Shown: positions 43,476 through 52,600 of the stretch, in pieces
Layout: each line of letters opens with the position of its first letter
How positions within the stretch are numbered: the stretch's first letter is position 1
NCBI RefSeq assembly: GCF_023887685.1
Contig: NZ_JAMWMR010000022.1
Location: forward strand, 1 to 64,000
DNA length: 64,000 nucleotides
Reading direction: 5' to 3'
From: Streptomyces macrolidinus
Lineage (GTDB): Bacteria > Actinomycetota > Actinomycetes > Streptomycetales > Streptomycetaceae
Notes under the pieces: model-generated
What the model saw: only the letters and a program-made list of their open reading frames with translations
Database searches by the model: none
Told to the model about the DNA's origin: nothing
Made by a program: the position numbers and the translations under genes

Positions 43476-43897
43476 TCCTGCTCCTCCTCCCTGCGGTGGG
43501 TGGGTGCCGCCTTGTGCGCCCGAGGCCTTGTCTCGCCCTGGGCCTCTTCGCGGGCCTGCTTGAAGGCGTCGGTGACGGTCTGCGCGGCGCCGGTCAGGGC
43601 GCCCTTCGACTTGCCCCGCGCGCCGGACTCGGTGATCTCGCCGACCAGGTCGGGAAGCCCGGGGCTCTTGCGCGGGCCCGCCTCCAGGTCGAGCCGGTTG
43701 CACGCCTCGGCGAAGCGCATGTAGGTGTCGACGCTCGCCACGACGACTCGTACGTCGATCTTCAGGATCTCGATGCCGACGAGCGAGACACGGACGAACG
43801 CGTCGATGACGAGCCCTCGGTCGAGGACGAGCTCCAGGACGTCGTACAGCCCGCTGGAACCGCCTCCTGCGGTCTGCGGTGCCGGGACAACGGTCAT
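43472..43897 (-). CDS. gvpA: Gas vesicle structural protein GvpA, with C-terminal extension
   Basis: 141 residues. Residues 14-66 carry the near-invariant GvpA core (LYDVLELVLDRGLVIDAFVR, VSLVGIEILKIDVRVVVASV, DTYMRFAEA), which builds the amyloid-like ribs of the gas vesicle wall. Residues about 80-141 are a charged extension absent from the roughly 70-residue cyanobacterial GvpA but usual in Streptomyces. It follows gvpO, separated by a 23-bp repeat array. Confidence 0.93.
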   Translation of the reverse strand: MTVVPAPQTAGGGSSGLYDVLELVLDRGLVIDAFVRVSLVGIEILKIDVRVVVASVDTYMRFAEACNRLDLEAGPRKSPGLPDLVGEITESGARGKSKGALTGAAQTVTDAFKQAREEAQGETRPRAHKAAPTHRREEEQE

Positions 43898-43964
43898 ACC
43901 GACCGCGCCTCCTTGTTGTCTGTCTGTTGTCGGTGAGGATGTGCGCGGGTCTTGCGGTGTGTCC

Positions 43965-44049
43965 TCGAACGACCTGGTGGGTCGGCCTCGAACGACCTGG
44001 TGGGTCGGCCGCGAACGGTCTGGTACGCGAACGGTCTAGTGGGTCGGCC
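43965..44049. repeat. Tandem 23-bp repeat array across the gvpO stop
   Basis: Two perfect 23-bp units (43965-43987, 43988-44010), starting TCGAACGACCTGGTGGG, are followed by a shortened copy and a fourth copy (44027-44049) that contains the gvpO stop codon. The array fills most of the gvpO-gvpA gap. Confidence 0.85.
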
Positions 44050-44377
44050 GCTGGGGGTCGGCCCTCCCGCGTTCGTACCGGCGAACGCGCCGGTAACCGG
44101 CCAGTTCACCGTCTGCGGTGACGTCCACCTCGTAACTCGCGATCAAGCTCATGGTGTCGGGGACCCGGGCCAGTTCCAGAACCTCGATCTCCATCGCCCA
44201 GCCGTCCTGCGTGCGTTCGAAGGACGACACGGACTCGGGTGCCAGGCCGGTGAGCTGCGTGAACTGGTCACGCGCGTGCCGCAGTACGTCCATCGCGCCC
44301 GGTCCTGCGCCCGGCGAGCCGACCCTCGGCTCCTCGGGGGAGTCCGGTGCGTTCGATGCACGTCCTGTGTCCGACAT
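44036..44377 (-). CDS. gvpO: Gas vesicle protein GvpO
   Basis: 113 residues with the GvpO core (LTGLAPESVSSFERTQDGWA, MEIEVLELARVPDTMSLIAS, YEVDVTADGELAGYRRVRRY). ATG 44377 follows GGGAGG. GvpO is an accessory or regulatory protein and the first gene of the ten-gene cluster, so the operon promoter should lie in 44378-44575. Confidence 0.92.
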   Translation of the reverse strand: MSDTGRASNAPDSPEEPRVGSPGAGPGAMDVLRHARDQFTQLTGLAPESVSSFERTQDGWAMEIEVLELARVPDTMSLIASYEVDVTADGELAGYRRVRRYERGRADPQRPTH

Positions 44378-44575
44378 GGCGACCTCCCAGGTCGAGTGCC
44401 CACCGTGCCTCGTGCAAACATGCCGGGCGTGTAGCAGACATGCCGAGCTCGCAAGGCGCCCGAGGCCCCCTCGCACAGACGCCCGCGGCCCCCTCACAAG
44501 ACGGCCACGGCCTTCCTCGCGAGGTGGCCGCGGCCTCGACGCTCTTCAGCGCTCTTCAGCGCCGTTCGTCGTTCT
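44378..44575 (-). promoter_or_regulatory. Region upstream of the gas-vesicle operon
   Basis: About 200 bases, rich in short direct repeats (CTCTTCAGCG, GCCGTTCGTC) and with a hairpin GGCCACGGCCTTCC...GAGGTGGCC at about 44503-44529. The operon promoter is probably here, but no clear -10/-35 pair was identified. Confidence 0.35.
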
Positions 44576-45052
44576 TCAGGGCCGTTCGTCCCCTCCCCGC
44601 CCCGCCGCCCGGACCACCGCATAGGCGGCGAGCGACACCACCGCCCAGGCAGCCGTGGCCGTCCCGAGCGCGAGCCATGCCGAGTGGTGGCGGAGCAGGA
44701 CCGTGCCGACGACGGCGAAGGCCACCAGGCCCGACGTGCCCAGCCCGGCGCCGCGGACATCGTCGCGGGCGCGCCGCAGCCCCTCCTCCTTCGCCACGAG
44801 CGTCAGGCTGGCCAGCAGGATGGCCGGGAAGGCGAGGAAGACGCCGCCGACGAACGAGCCGAAGACGGTCGACACGACGGCCGCGAGGAGGGACACGCCG
44901 GTTCCGAAGGCGAACCGGACGAGGAGGTCCTTGCGGGGCATGCCCCAGGCCGCCCGCACCTCCAGCCGCACCCGGTCCGTGTCCTCGGTGCGCTGTCCAC
45001 GGCCTTCCCCGGACCTCGACGCGGACCCCGACGACCCCGGCGACCTGCTCAT
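44576..45052 (-). CDS. Small membrane protein upstream of the gvp cluster (second of a pair)
   Basis: 158 residues. A hydrophilic N terminus (about 1-45) is followed by four membrane segments and a central KEEGLRRARDDVRG loop. The AAFPAI-like FLAFPAILLASLTLVAKEEG block resembles its upstream partner, so the two may be diverged copies of the DUF3147-type fold. It overlaps that partner by 4 bp. Function unknown; same strand as the gas-vesicle operon, 198 bp upstream. Confidence 0.65.
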   Translation of the reverse strand: MSRSPGSSGSASRSGEGRGQRTEDTDRVRLEVRAAWGMPRKDLLVRFAFGTGVSLLAAVVSTVFGSFVGGVFLAFPAILLASLTLVAKEEGLRRARDDVRGAGLGTSGLVAFAVVGTVLLRHHSAWLALGTATAAWAVVSLAAYAVVRAAGRGGDERP

Positions 45053-45393
45053 GGCCCCACCACGACACCGAGGACGGCCGCCGCGGCGCACCACACGAGG
45101 AGTGCCGCGGCGGATCCGCGTACGGCCCCGAGCCTGCCCAGCAGCGGGACGTCGACGAGACAGTAGGCGGTGAACGCGAGCGCTCCGGCGATCATCCCGC
45201 GCGCGGCGTCCGCGGCCTCGCGATCACCTTTGAACGCCACCAGAAGGATCAGCCCGGACAGCGCCACCGAGGGTGCCGCCGCGAACACGCCGGCCAGCCG
45301 CTTGGGCCGGAGGGTCTCCGCCACCATGGCGAACCCCACGACGAACAGGCCGCCGACGACGGACTTCAAGAGGATCTCCAGCAGGGACTTCAT
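45049..45393 (-). CDS. Small membrane protein (DUF3147-like), first of a pair
   Basis: 114 residues with four membrane segments and the motif FAAAPSVALSGLILLVAFKGDR. ATG 45393 has no ribosome site; TTGATC, 17 bases, CACGTT ends 6 bases before the ATG, consistent with a leaderless transcript. It probably forms a two-component membrane complex with the overlapping downstream gene. Function unknown. Confidence 0.65.
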   Translation of the reverse strand: MKSLLEILLKSVVGGLFVVGFAMVAETLRPKRLAGVFAAAPSVALSGLILLVAFKGDREAADAARGMIAGALAFTAYCLVDVPLLGRLGAVRGSAAALLVWCAAAAVLGVVVGP

Positions 45394-45478
45394 GTGTCCA
45401 ACGTGAGCGCTGGGGGCGGACCGATCAACGGACCACACGGGCGGGACGTCGGACATTCGCCGCAGTGAGCGACCGGCA

Positions 45479-45586
45479 CGTCAGGTGAACCGACGCGTCA
45501 GGCGAACCGACGCGTCAGGCGAACCGGCACGTCAGGCGAACCGACGCGTCAGGCGAACCGGCACGTCAGGTGAACCGGCGCGTCAG
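45479..45586. repeat. Six tandem 17-bp repeats ending at the SDR stop codon
   Basis: Units start at 45479, 45496, 45513, 45530, 45547 and 45564 with consensus CGTCAGGCGAACCGACG, and a partial seventh at 45581-45586. The TCA in the partial copy (45583-45585) is the minus-strand stop of the SDR gene. Each full unit carries the same TCA. Confidence 0.92.
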
Positions 45587-46659
45587 CCGCACGGCACCCG
45601 GCCGCGCCTGCTCAGCGCCGCCTTCGCCGTGGCGGCGAAGGCGAGGGTGAGCGCGCCGGCGACGGCGGCGGGGTGGCGGGCCAGGACGGCTTCGAGGGAC
45701 CGGGCGTGCGCCATGTCGTCGAAGATGCCGTGGGCGCCGTGGTCGCTGCCCTCGGCTCCGTCGACGGGCTCGAAGAGGTTGCTCTCGCCGCTCGGGGGTC
45801 GCAGGTCGGTCTGTTGGGAGTCGAAGCCGGTACGCGCCAGGTAGCGGTCGAGCAGGGCCGGGGCCAGGCGGTTGGCCCAGATGGTCGCGAGTGTGGTGGC
45901 CCCGATGTAGTACTGCTTGCGTCCGGGGTGGTCCGCGGCGTGGACGACGCCTCGGGCGGCGACCTCCGGTTGGTAGATCGGCGGGACGGGCTGCGGGTGC
46001 CGGGGCAGGCGGGAGAGCACCCAGGAGAACTGCGGGGTGTTGACGGCGGGCATCTGGGCGACCGTCACCCGCACCCGGCTGCCGCGGTGCAGGAGTTCGG
46101 TGCGCAGCGAGGAGGTGAAGCCGTTGACGGCGTGTTTGGCCCCGCAGTACGCGGACTGCAAGGGGATGGACCGCTCGCCGAGCGCGGAGCCGACCTGCAC
46201 GATGGTGCCGTGGTCGCGGGGCAGCATCCGCTTCAGTGCCGTACGGGTGCCGTTGACGAAGCCGAGGTAGGTGACGTGGGTGACCCGGTCGTACTCCTCG
46301 GCGGTGATCTCGTCGAAGGGCGCGAAGACGCTGGTGAACGCGCAGTTGATCCATACGTCGACGGGGCCGAAGGCCCGCTCTCCCGCGTCGGCCGCGGCCT
46401 CGACCTGCCCTGCGTCGGCCGTGTCGGCGACCTGTACGAGGGGTGTGCCGCCGAGCGACGCGACCTCCCGGGCGGCGGCGTCCAGGCCCGCCCGGCCCCG
46501 CGCGATCAGCACGACCCGGGCGCCCCGTGCCCCGTACAGACGCGCGATGGCACGGCCGATCCCGGCACTGGCACCGGTGATGACGACGGTCTGGGGCGTG
46601 GGTGTGACGCTCATGGATGTGATGGTCATGGGTGTGACGCTCATCGGTGTGACGTTCAT
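45583..46659 (-). CDS. SDR oxidoreductase with hydrophobic C-terminal tail
   Basis: 358 residues. NAD(P) motif GASAGIGRA and catalytic YCGAKH are present. The N terminus repeats MSVTP/MNVTP units, encoded by a DNA repeat at 46609-46660, and offers four ATGs; 46659 is chosen for GGAAGG upstream. The C terminus has a hydrophobic segment (PAAVAGALTLAFAATAKAAL) followed by arginines, probably a membrane tether. Last gene of the four-gene operon; substrate unknown. Confidence 0.85.
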   Translation of the reverse strand: MNVTPMSVTPMTITSMSVTPTPQTVVITGASAGIGRAIARLYGARGARVVLIARGRAGLDAAAREVASLGGTPLVQVADTADAGQVEAAADAGERAFGPVDVWINCAFTSVFAPFDEITAEEYDRVTHVTYLGFVNGTRTALKRMLPRDHGTIVQVGSALGERSIPLQSAYCGAKHAVNGFTSSLRTELLHRGSRVRVTVAQMPAVNTPQFSWVLSRLPRHPQPVPPIYQPEVAARGVVHAADHPGRKQYYIGATTLATIWANRLAPALLDRYLARTGFDSQQTDLRPPSGESNLFEPVDGAEGSDHGAHGIFDDMAHARSLEAVLARHPAAVAGALTLAFAATAKAALSRRGRVPCG

Positions 46660-46677
46660 GGGTGCCGCCTTCCGCTG

Positions 46678-47787
46678 TCAGGCCACTCGGTAGGCCTCGG
46701 CGCGCTCGGTGGCGAGGGCCAGCCCGAGTCCGGGCGTTCCCGCGCCGCCCGGGGTGATGCTGCCGCCGCTGGGGTCGAGGACGCCGTCGAAGAGGAGGCG
46801 CTCGATACGGACATGGTCGTGGAACCACTCCAGATGCCGCAGATTGGGCACCGCGGCGGCGACATGGGCGTGGGCGTGCGGGGCGCAGTGGCCGGAGATG
46901 TCGATGCCGCGCGCGTGGGCGAGGGCCGCGGCGCGCAGCCAGCCGGTGATGCCGCCGCAGCGGGTGACATCGGCCTGGAGACAGTCCACGGCTCGGGCGG
47001 TGAGCATGTGCTCGAAGTAGGGGAGGGTGTAGCCGTACTCCCCCGCGGCGACGTCCTGGGGCACCTGGCCGCGGATCTCGGCGAGGGTGGTGAGGTGGTC
47101 GGCGGAGACCGGCTCCTCGAACCAGGTCACGCCCTCGTCGGCGAGCGCCCGGCCGACCCGCACGGCTTGCTTGGCTCCGTAGCCGCCGTTGGCGTCGACG
47201 TACAGCTCGCACGTGCCGCCGATGGTGGCGCGGGCGTGGCGCACCCGCTGCCGGTCGCGCTCCTCGCACCGCCCCCATGACTCGGCGATCTTGATCTTGA
47301 CGCGGGGAATGCCGTCCCGCTCGACCCAGCCGCGCAGTTGACGCTCCTGTCGCCGGTCGTCGTACGTGGTGAATCCGCCGCTGCCGTAGACCGGTACGGT
47401 CTCGCGCGCCGCGCCGAGCAGATGGACGAGGGGGAGGCCGAGCAGGCGCGCCTTGCAGTCCCACAGGGCGATGTCGACGGCGGCCACGGCCTGCGCCACG
47501 AGGCCGGGGAGCCCGGTGTTGCGGGCCGCGCGCCGCATGGCCTCGTGGGTGCGGGGCACGTCGAGAGGCGGGGAGCCGGTCACGATGCCGGCGAGGAGAT
47601 CGTCGACGACGTGCGCGGCGGCTGCGGGCGCGTAGGTGTAGCCGAGTGCGGTGGTCTCCTGGCAGTGGAGGGTGACGAGCACGAGGGTGGTGCTGTTCCA
47701 GCCGAGGGTGCCGTCGGCCTCGGGCGCGTCCGTGGGCACGGTGTAGACGGCGCTGTCGACGCGCTCCACGACCGGGGTGTCTCTCAC
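46678..47787 (-). CDS. Enolase-superfamily (mandelate-racemase-like) enzyme
   Basis: 369 residues. Catalytic KxK in RVKIKIAES, metal ligands in YVDANGGYG (Asp), TWFEEPV (Glu) and AAGEYGY (Glu), and histidines in ISGHCAPHAHAHVA. These proteins abstract the alpha proton of a carboxylate, usually as sugar-acid dehydratases or racemases. GTG 47787 overlaps the stop of the ThDP gene (GTGA). Context suggests a small hydroxy-acid substrate; the precise one cannot be read. Confidence 0.87.
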   Translation of the reverse strand: MRDTPVVERVDSAVYTVPTDAPEADGTLGWNSTTLVLVTLHCQETTALGYTYAPAAAAHVVDDLLAGIVTGSPPLDVPRTHEAMRRAARNTGLPGLVAQAVAAVDIALWDCKARLLGLPLVHLLGAARETVPVYGSGGFTTYDDRRQERQLRGWVERDGIPRVKIKIAESWGRCEERDRQRVRHARATIGGTCELYVDANGGYGAKQAVRVGRALADEGVTWFEEPVSADHLTTLAEIRGQVPQDVAAGEYGYTLPYFEHMLTARAVDCLQADVTRCGGITGWLRAAALAHARGIDISGHCAPHAHAHVAAAVPNLRHLEWFHDHVRIERLLFDGVLDPSGGSITPGGAGTPGLGLALATERAEAYRVA

Positions 47788-49604
47788 CGCTGGTCCCGGG
47801 CACGGGGCGGGCTCGAACGGCGGCGGCCGGGCAGGAACTCCTGGACCTTCGCCCTGAACCCCTGCCGGACCATGGCGGCCCGGTCGCTGTCGCCCTTGAG
47901 CACGGCGGTCGCGGCGGCTTCGATCTGGTCGAGGGTGGCGTGCGGCGGGATGGGCGGCACGGCCGGATCGGTGACGAAGTCCAGTACGCACGGCCGGTCC
48001 GAAGCGAGCGCGGCCTGCCAGGCGCCGGGAACGTCCTGCGGCGTCTCGATCCGCAGGCCGTCCAGCCCGATGAGGCGGGCGAAGTCGGCGTAGGCGATGT
48101 CGGGGATCGCCTGGGAGGGCAGGAACTGCGGGGCTCCCTCCATGGCGCGCATCTCCCATGTGACCTGGTTGAGGTCCTGGTTGTTCAGGACGGCCACCAC
48201 CAGGCGCGGATCCTCCCATTCCTGCCAGTACTTGACGATCGTGATCAGCTCGGCCATGCCGTTCATCTGCATCGCCCCGTCGCCCACGAGCGCGATCGCC
48301 GGGCGGTCGCCGTGCGCGAACTTGGCGCCGATGGCGTAGGGCACACCGGGTCCCATCGTGGCGAGGGTGCCGGACAGCGAGCCACGCATGGTGCCGCGCA
48401 ACCTCAGGTGCCGGGCGTACCAGTTGGCCGCGGAGCCGGAGTCCGAGGCGAGGACGACGTTCTCGGGCAGCATGTCGTCGAGTACGTGGACCACGTACTC
48501 GGGGTTGATCGGGTCCGCCTCGACCGCGGCCCGCCGCCGCATGACCTCCCACCAACGGGCGGTGTCCTGCTCGATCTTCTCGCGCCAGCCGTTGTCCTGA
48601 CGTGCCGTCAGCATCGGCAGCAGTCGGCTCAGGGTCTCGCGCGCGTCACCGACCAGGTTCACCTCGAACGGGTAGCGCAGTCCGACCATGTGCGGGTCGA
48701 TGTCGATCTGGACCCCCCGTGCCTGTCCGAACTGCGGCAGGAACTGGGTGTAGGGGAAGGACGATCCGATGACCAGGAGGGTGTCGCAGTCCCGCATCAG
48801 CTCGTACGACGGCCGGGTGCCGAGCAGCCCGATGGAGCCGGTGACACAGGGCAGTTCGTCGTCCAGGGCGTCCTTGCCGAGCAGTGCCTTGGCGACCCCG
48901 GCGTTCAGCCGGTCGGCGATCGCCATGACCTCCTGCCGGGCGCCCCGGGCTCCCTGTCCGACGAGGATCGCGGCCCTCTCCCCCGCGTTGAGCACGTCGG
49001 CGGCGCGGAGGAGGTCCTCGTCGCTCGGCGTGGCCGCGTAGTGGGGCCTGCCCAGGCTGGAGGGCACCATCTTGAAGGCGTGTTCGGGCGGCGCGTAGTC
49101 GAGTTGCTGCACGTCGGACGGGATGATGACCGCCGTGACGGTGCGGCGGGCCAGGGCGGTGCGGATCGCCCGGTCCAGGACGTTGGGCAGTTGCTCGGGG
49201 ACGGTGACCATCTCGCGGAAGTCGGAGGCGACGTCCTTGTAGAGGGTCAGCAGGTCGACTTCCTGCTGGTACGAGCCGCCCATGGCGCTTCGCGCGGTCT
49301 GCCCGACGATCGCGACGACGGGTACGTGGTCGAGCTTGGCGTCGTACAGGCCGTTGAGGAGGTGGATGGCACCGGGGCCCGAGGTGGCGGCACAGACGCC
49401 GAGCCGGCCGGAGAACTTGGCGTAGCCGACGGCCTCGAAGGCGGCCATCTCCTCGTGGCGGGCCTGGATGAAGCGGGGGTTGTCGCCGGCGCGGCCCCAG
49501 GCCGCGAGCAGGCCGTTGATGCCGTCACCGGGGTAGGCGAAGACGTACTCCACCTCCCAGGCGCGCAGGCGCTCGAGTATGTGGTCGGACACCGTCCTCG
49601 ACAT
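47784..49604 (-). CDS. ThDP-dependent enzyme, pyruvate-oxidase-like
   Basis: 606 residues with all three ThDP domains: the PYR domain (YVFAYPGDGINGLLAAWGR, catalytic Glu in ARHEEMAAFEA), the middle domain, and the PP domain with the GDGAMQMNGMAELITIVKYW diphosphate motif and NNQDLN. It resembles pyruvate oxidase / acetolactate-synthase-like proteins that decarboxylate pyruvate. It starts 31 bp after the D-lactate-dehydrogenase-like gene, which would supply pyruvate. Confidence 0.88.
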   Translation of the reverse strand: MSRTVSDHILERLRAWEVEYVFAYPGDGINGLLAAWGRAGDNPRFIQARHEEMAAFEAVGYAKFSGRLGVCAATSGPGAIHLLNGLYDAKLDHVPVVAIVGQTARSAMGGSYQQEVDLLTLYKDVASDFREMVTVPEQLPNVLDRAIRTALARRTVTAVIIPSDVQQLDYAPPEHAFKMVPSSLGRPHYAATPSDEDLLRAADVLNAGERAAILVGQGARGARQEVMAIADRLNAGVAKALLGKDALDDELPCVTGSIGLLGTRPSYELMRDCDTLLVIGSSFPYTQFLPQFGQARGVQIDIDPHMVGLRYPFEVNLVGDARETLSRLLPMLTARQDNGWREKIEQDTARWWEVMRRRAAVEADPINPEYVVHVLDDMLPENVVLASDSGSAANWYARHLRLRGTMRGSLSGTLATMGPGVPYAIGAKFAHGDRPAIALVGDGAMQMNGMAELITIVKYWQEWEDPRLVVAVLNNQDLNQVTWEMRAMEGAPQFLPSQAIPDIAYADFARLIGLDGLRIETPQDVPGAWQAALASDRPCVLDFVTDPAVPPIPPHATLDQIEAAATAVLKGDSDRAAMVRQGFRAKVQEFLPGRRRSSPPRARDQR

Positions 49605-49635
49605 GTCGACTCAACACCTTTCGTGGGGGTCTCGA

Positions 49636-52600
49636 CTACGGGCGTCGTGGGGCGCCTCGCCTCGCCACCGCGGACGCCGCGGACGCCGCAGCGAGGGCTG
49701 CGGCGCTCGCGGTGGTCACGGTGATCGCCGTGGTGGCCCAACGCGCCGCGCGGGAGGGGCCGTCGGGGCGTTGGGCGAGGCGTTCCGGGTAGTCGCCGGG
49801 CAGGTCACCGTCCAGCGCCAGGGCCAGCACCTCGGCCAGATGCAGCGCCCGGCGGCCCGTGCGGCCGTCTTCGATCTGGGTGCGGCAACTGAAGCCGTCT
49901 GCGAGGACCAGCGTGTCGGGGGGTACGGCGCGTACGGCGGGCAGGACGCCCTGTTCCGCCACCGCCATGGAGATCTCGTGATGGCCGTGTTCGAAGCCGA
50001 AGTTGCCGGCCAGGCCGCAGCAGCCCTCGTCCAGCACCCGCGCGTCCAGGTGGGCGCGGCGCATGAGTTCCTGGTCGGCTTCGAAGCCCATGATGGCGTG
50101 CTGGTGGCAGTGGGTCTGCACGATCGCCTGCCGGGCCGCTCGGGGTGGCTGCCAGGTCTCGGGTGCGTGGTCGACGAGGTGCTCGGCGAAGGTGCGGACC
50201 TGCCCGGCCAGTCGTCGCACGTCCTGGTCGAGGGGCAGCAACTCGGGTGCGTCCGCGCGGAACACGGCGGTGCAGGAGGGTTCGAGGCCGATGACGGGGG
50301 TGCCTGACTCCAGGTAGGGCCGCAGGGTGCGCAGGGTGCGTCGCAACACCCGTTCGGCGATGGCGAGTTGACCGGTGGAGATCCAGGTCAGGCCGCAGCA
50401 CACGGGGTCGCTCGGTACGGCGACATGGAAGCCCGCGTCCTCCAGGATCCGTACGGCCGAGATCGCGATCGACGGGTGGAAGGAGGTACTGAAGGTGTCG
50501 GGCCACAGCAGTACGGTCCGCGGGTCGGCCGGGTCCGGGTCCGGCCTGCCGCCGCGCCGCCACCACTGGACGAAGGACTCCCCGGCGAAGACCGGTGCCG
50601 GTCGGGCGCCGTCGATGCCGGCCAGCCGCTTGCCCGCACGGGCGAGGCCGGGTGCGTGGCAGACGCTGTTGACGAACGAGGGTGCCATGCGCGCGAGTTG
50701 GGCCCACAGGGGCAGCCAGCCCATCGCGTAGTGGGCCGCCGGGCGCGGCCTGCCGGCGTAGTGGTGGGCGAGGAACTCCGCCTTGAGCGTCGCCATGTCC
50801 ACCCCGGTCGGACAGTCCGACCTGCACCCTTTGCAGGCCAGGCAGAGGTCGAGGGCATCGCGCACCTCGGTGGAGCGCCAGCCGTCGCCGATCGCGGAGG
50901 GCTCGTGCCCTTGGAGCATCTCGAACAGCAGCCGGGCCCGGCCCCGCGTGGAGTGCTCCTCCTCCTTGGTCACCCGATAGGAGGGGCACATCACGCCGCC
51001 GTGGAGGCTTCGGCAGTTGCCGATGCCGACGCAGCGCAGCACCGCGCGGGTGAAGGAGTGCTCGTCCTCGGGGTAGCCGAAGTGGGTGGCCGGGGTGTCG
51101 GGCCGCCATGCGGGGCCGAGCCGCAGGTGCCGGTCGACGGGATCGGGGTCCACGACCTTGCCCGGGTTCATACGGTTGTCCGGGTCGAACAGCGCCTTGA
51201 GTTCACCGAACGCGGACACCAACCGCTCTCCGTACATCCGGGTCAGCAGTTCGCCCCGGGCCTGGCCGTCCCCGTGCTCGCCCGAGAGGGAGCCGCCGTA
51301 GGAGGCCACCAGGTCGGCGGCACGCTCCAGGAAGTGCCGGAAGTCCGCCACGCCCTCGGCGGTCTTCAGCCCGAACGGTATACGGGTGTGCACGCACCCC
51401 TGCCCGAAGTGCCCGTACAGCGACGGGTGGTCGTAGTCGAAGTCGGCGAACAGCCCCTTCAGATCGCGCAGATAGTCCCCCAGGCGCTCGGGTGGGACGG
51501 CGGAGTCCTCCCAACCCTCCCAGGTCTCGCGGCCGTCGGGCGGACGTGCCGTCACGCCGAGACCCGCCTCACGGGCCCGGAGCATCTCCCCTTCTCGCGC
51601 GGGGTCGTCGGAGAACGCCACCGTCGCGTCCCGCTCGTCGCGGCCCAGCGCGCGCAACAGGTCGCGCGCCTGCTCGTCGACGTCGTCCTGGCTGTCGCCG
51701 CTGAACTGCACCAGCAGCCAACTGTCGCCGTCCGGAAAGGAGTCGAGGGAGTCCAGATAGGCGCCCTCCTCGCGCATCAGTTGCGCCATCCGCCCGTCCA
51801 GGGCTTCCAACTGGGCGGGCGAGCACAACCGGAGCAGGTGCGGCACCTCGTCGGCGGCGGCGCAGATGTCGTCGTAGCCGAGCACGAGAAGTGCCTGGCA
51901 GTCGGGGACCGGCACCAGGTCCAGTTCGGCGCGCAACACCGTCACCAGCGTGCTCTCGCTGCCGACGAGGGCCTTGGCGAGGTCGACGTGGTTCTCCGGG
52001 AGCAGCGAGTCCAGGTTGTAGCCGGAGACGCGGCGCGGGATCTTGGGGAAGCCGCGCCGGATGTCTCCCAGGTATGTGGCCACGATGCGGTCCAGACCCT
52101 CGTGGATCTCGGCCCATCGTCCGCCCTCCGCGGCGATCCGCGCACGCTCGGCCGGTGAGGTGGCTCCCACCCAGCCGCGGGCACCGTCGTAGGTGAGGAC
52201 CTCGAGGCGGCGCACATGGTCCACCGTCTTGCCATACGCCTGCGCCGACGCCCCGCACGAGTTGTTGCCGATCATGCCGCCCAGGGCGCAGTGGCTGTGC
52301 GTGGCCGGCTTCGGCCCGAACTGGAGGCGGTGAGCGGACAGTTGGCGGTCGAGTTCGTCCAGGACGATGCCCGGCTCCACCACGCAGGTGAGCGCTTCGG
52401 GGTCGACGGAGACCAGCGCGTGACAGTACTTGGTCCAGTCGATCACGACAGCGGTGTTGGTGGCCTGCCCCGCGAGACTGGTGCCGCCGCCGCGCGACAG
52501 GACCGGGGCCCCGAAGTCGGCGCATACCTCCACCGCGGCGGCTCCCGCCTCCACGGTGTACGGCACGACGAGTCCCAGCGGCACCTGGCGGTAGTTGGAG

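Noticed and set aside
43965..45586. Possible CRISPR arrays
   Set aside because: Units are contiguous tandem repeats with no unique spacers and no cas genes nearby.
49724..52158. Long plus-strand frames under the D-lactate-dehydrogenase-like gene
   Set aside because: No recognisable protein; shadows of a well-supported minus-strand gene.
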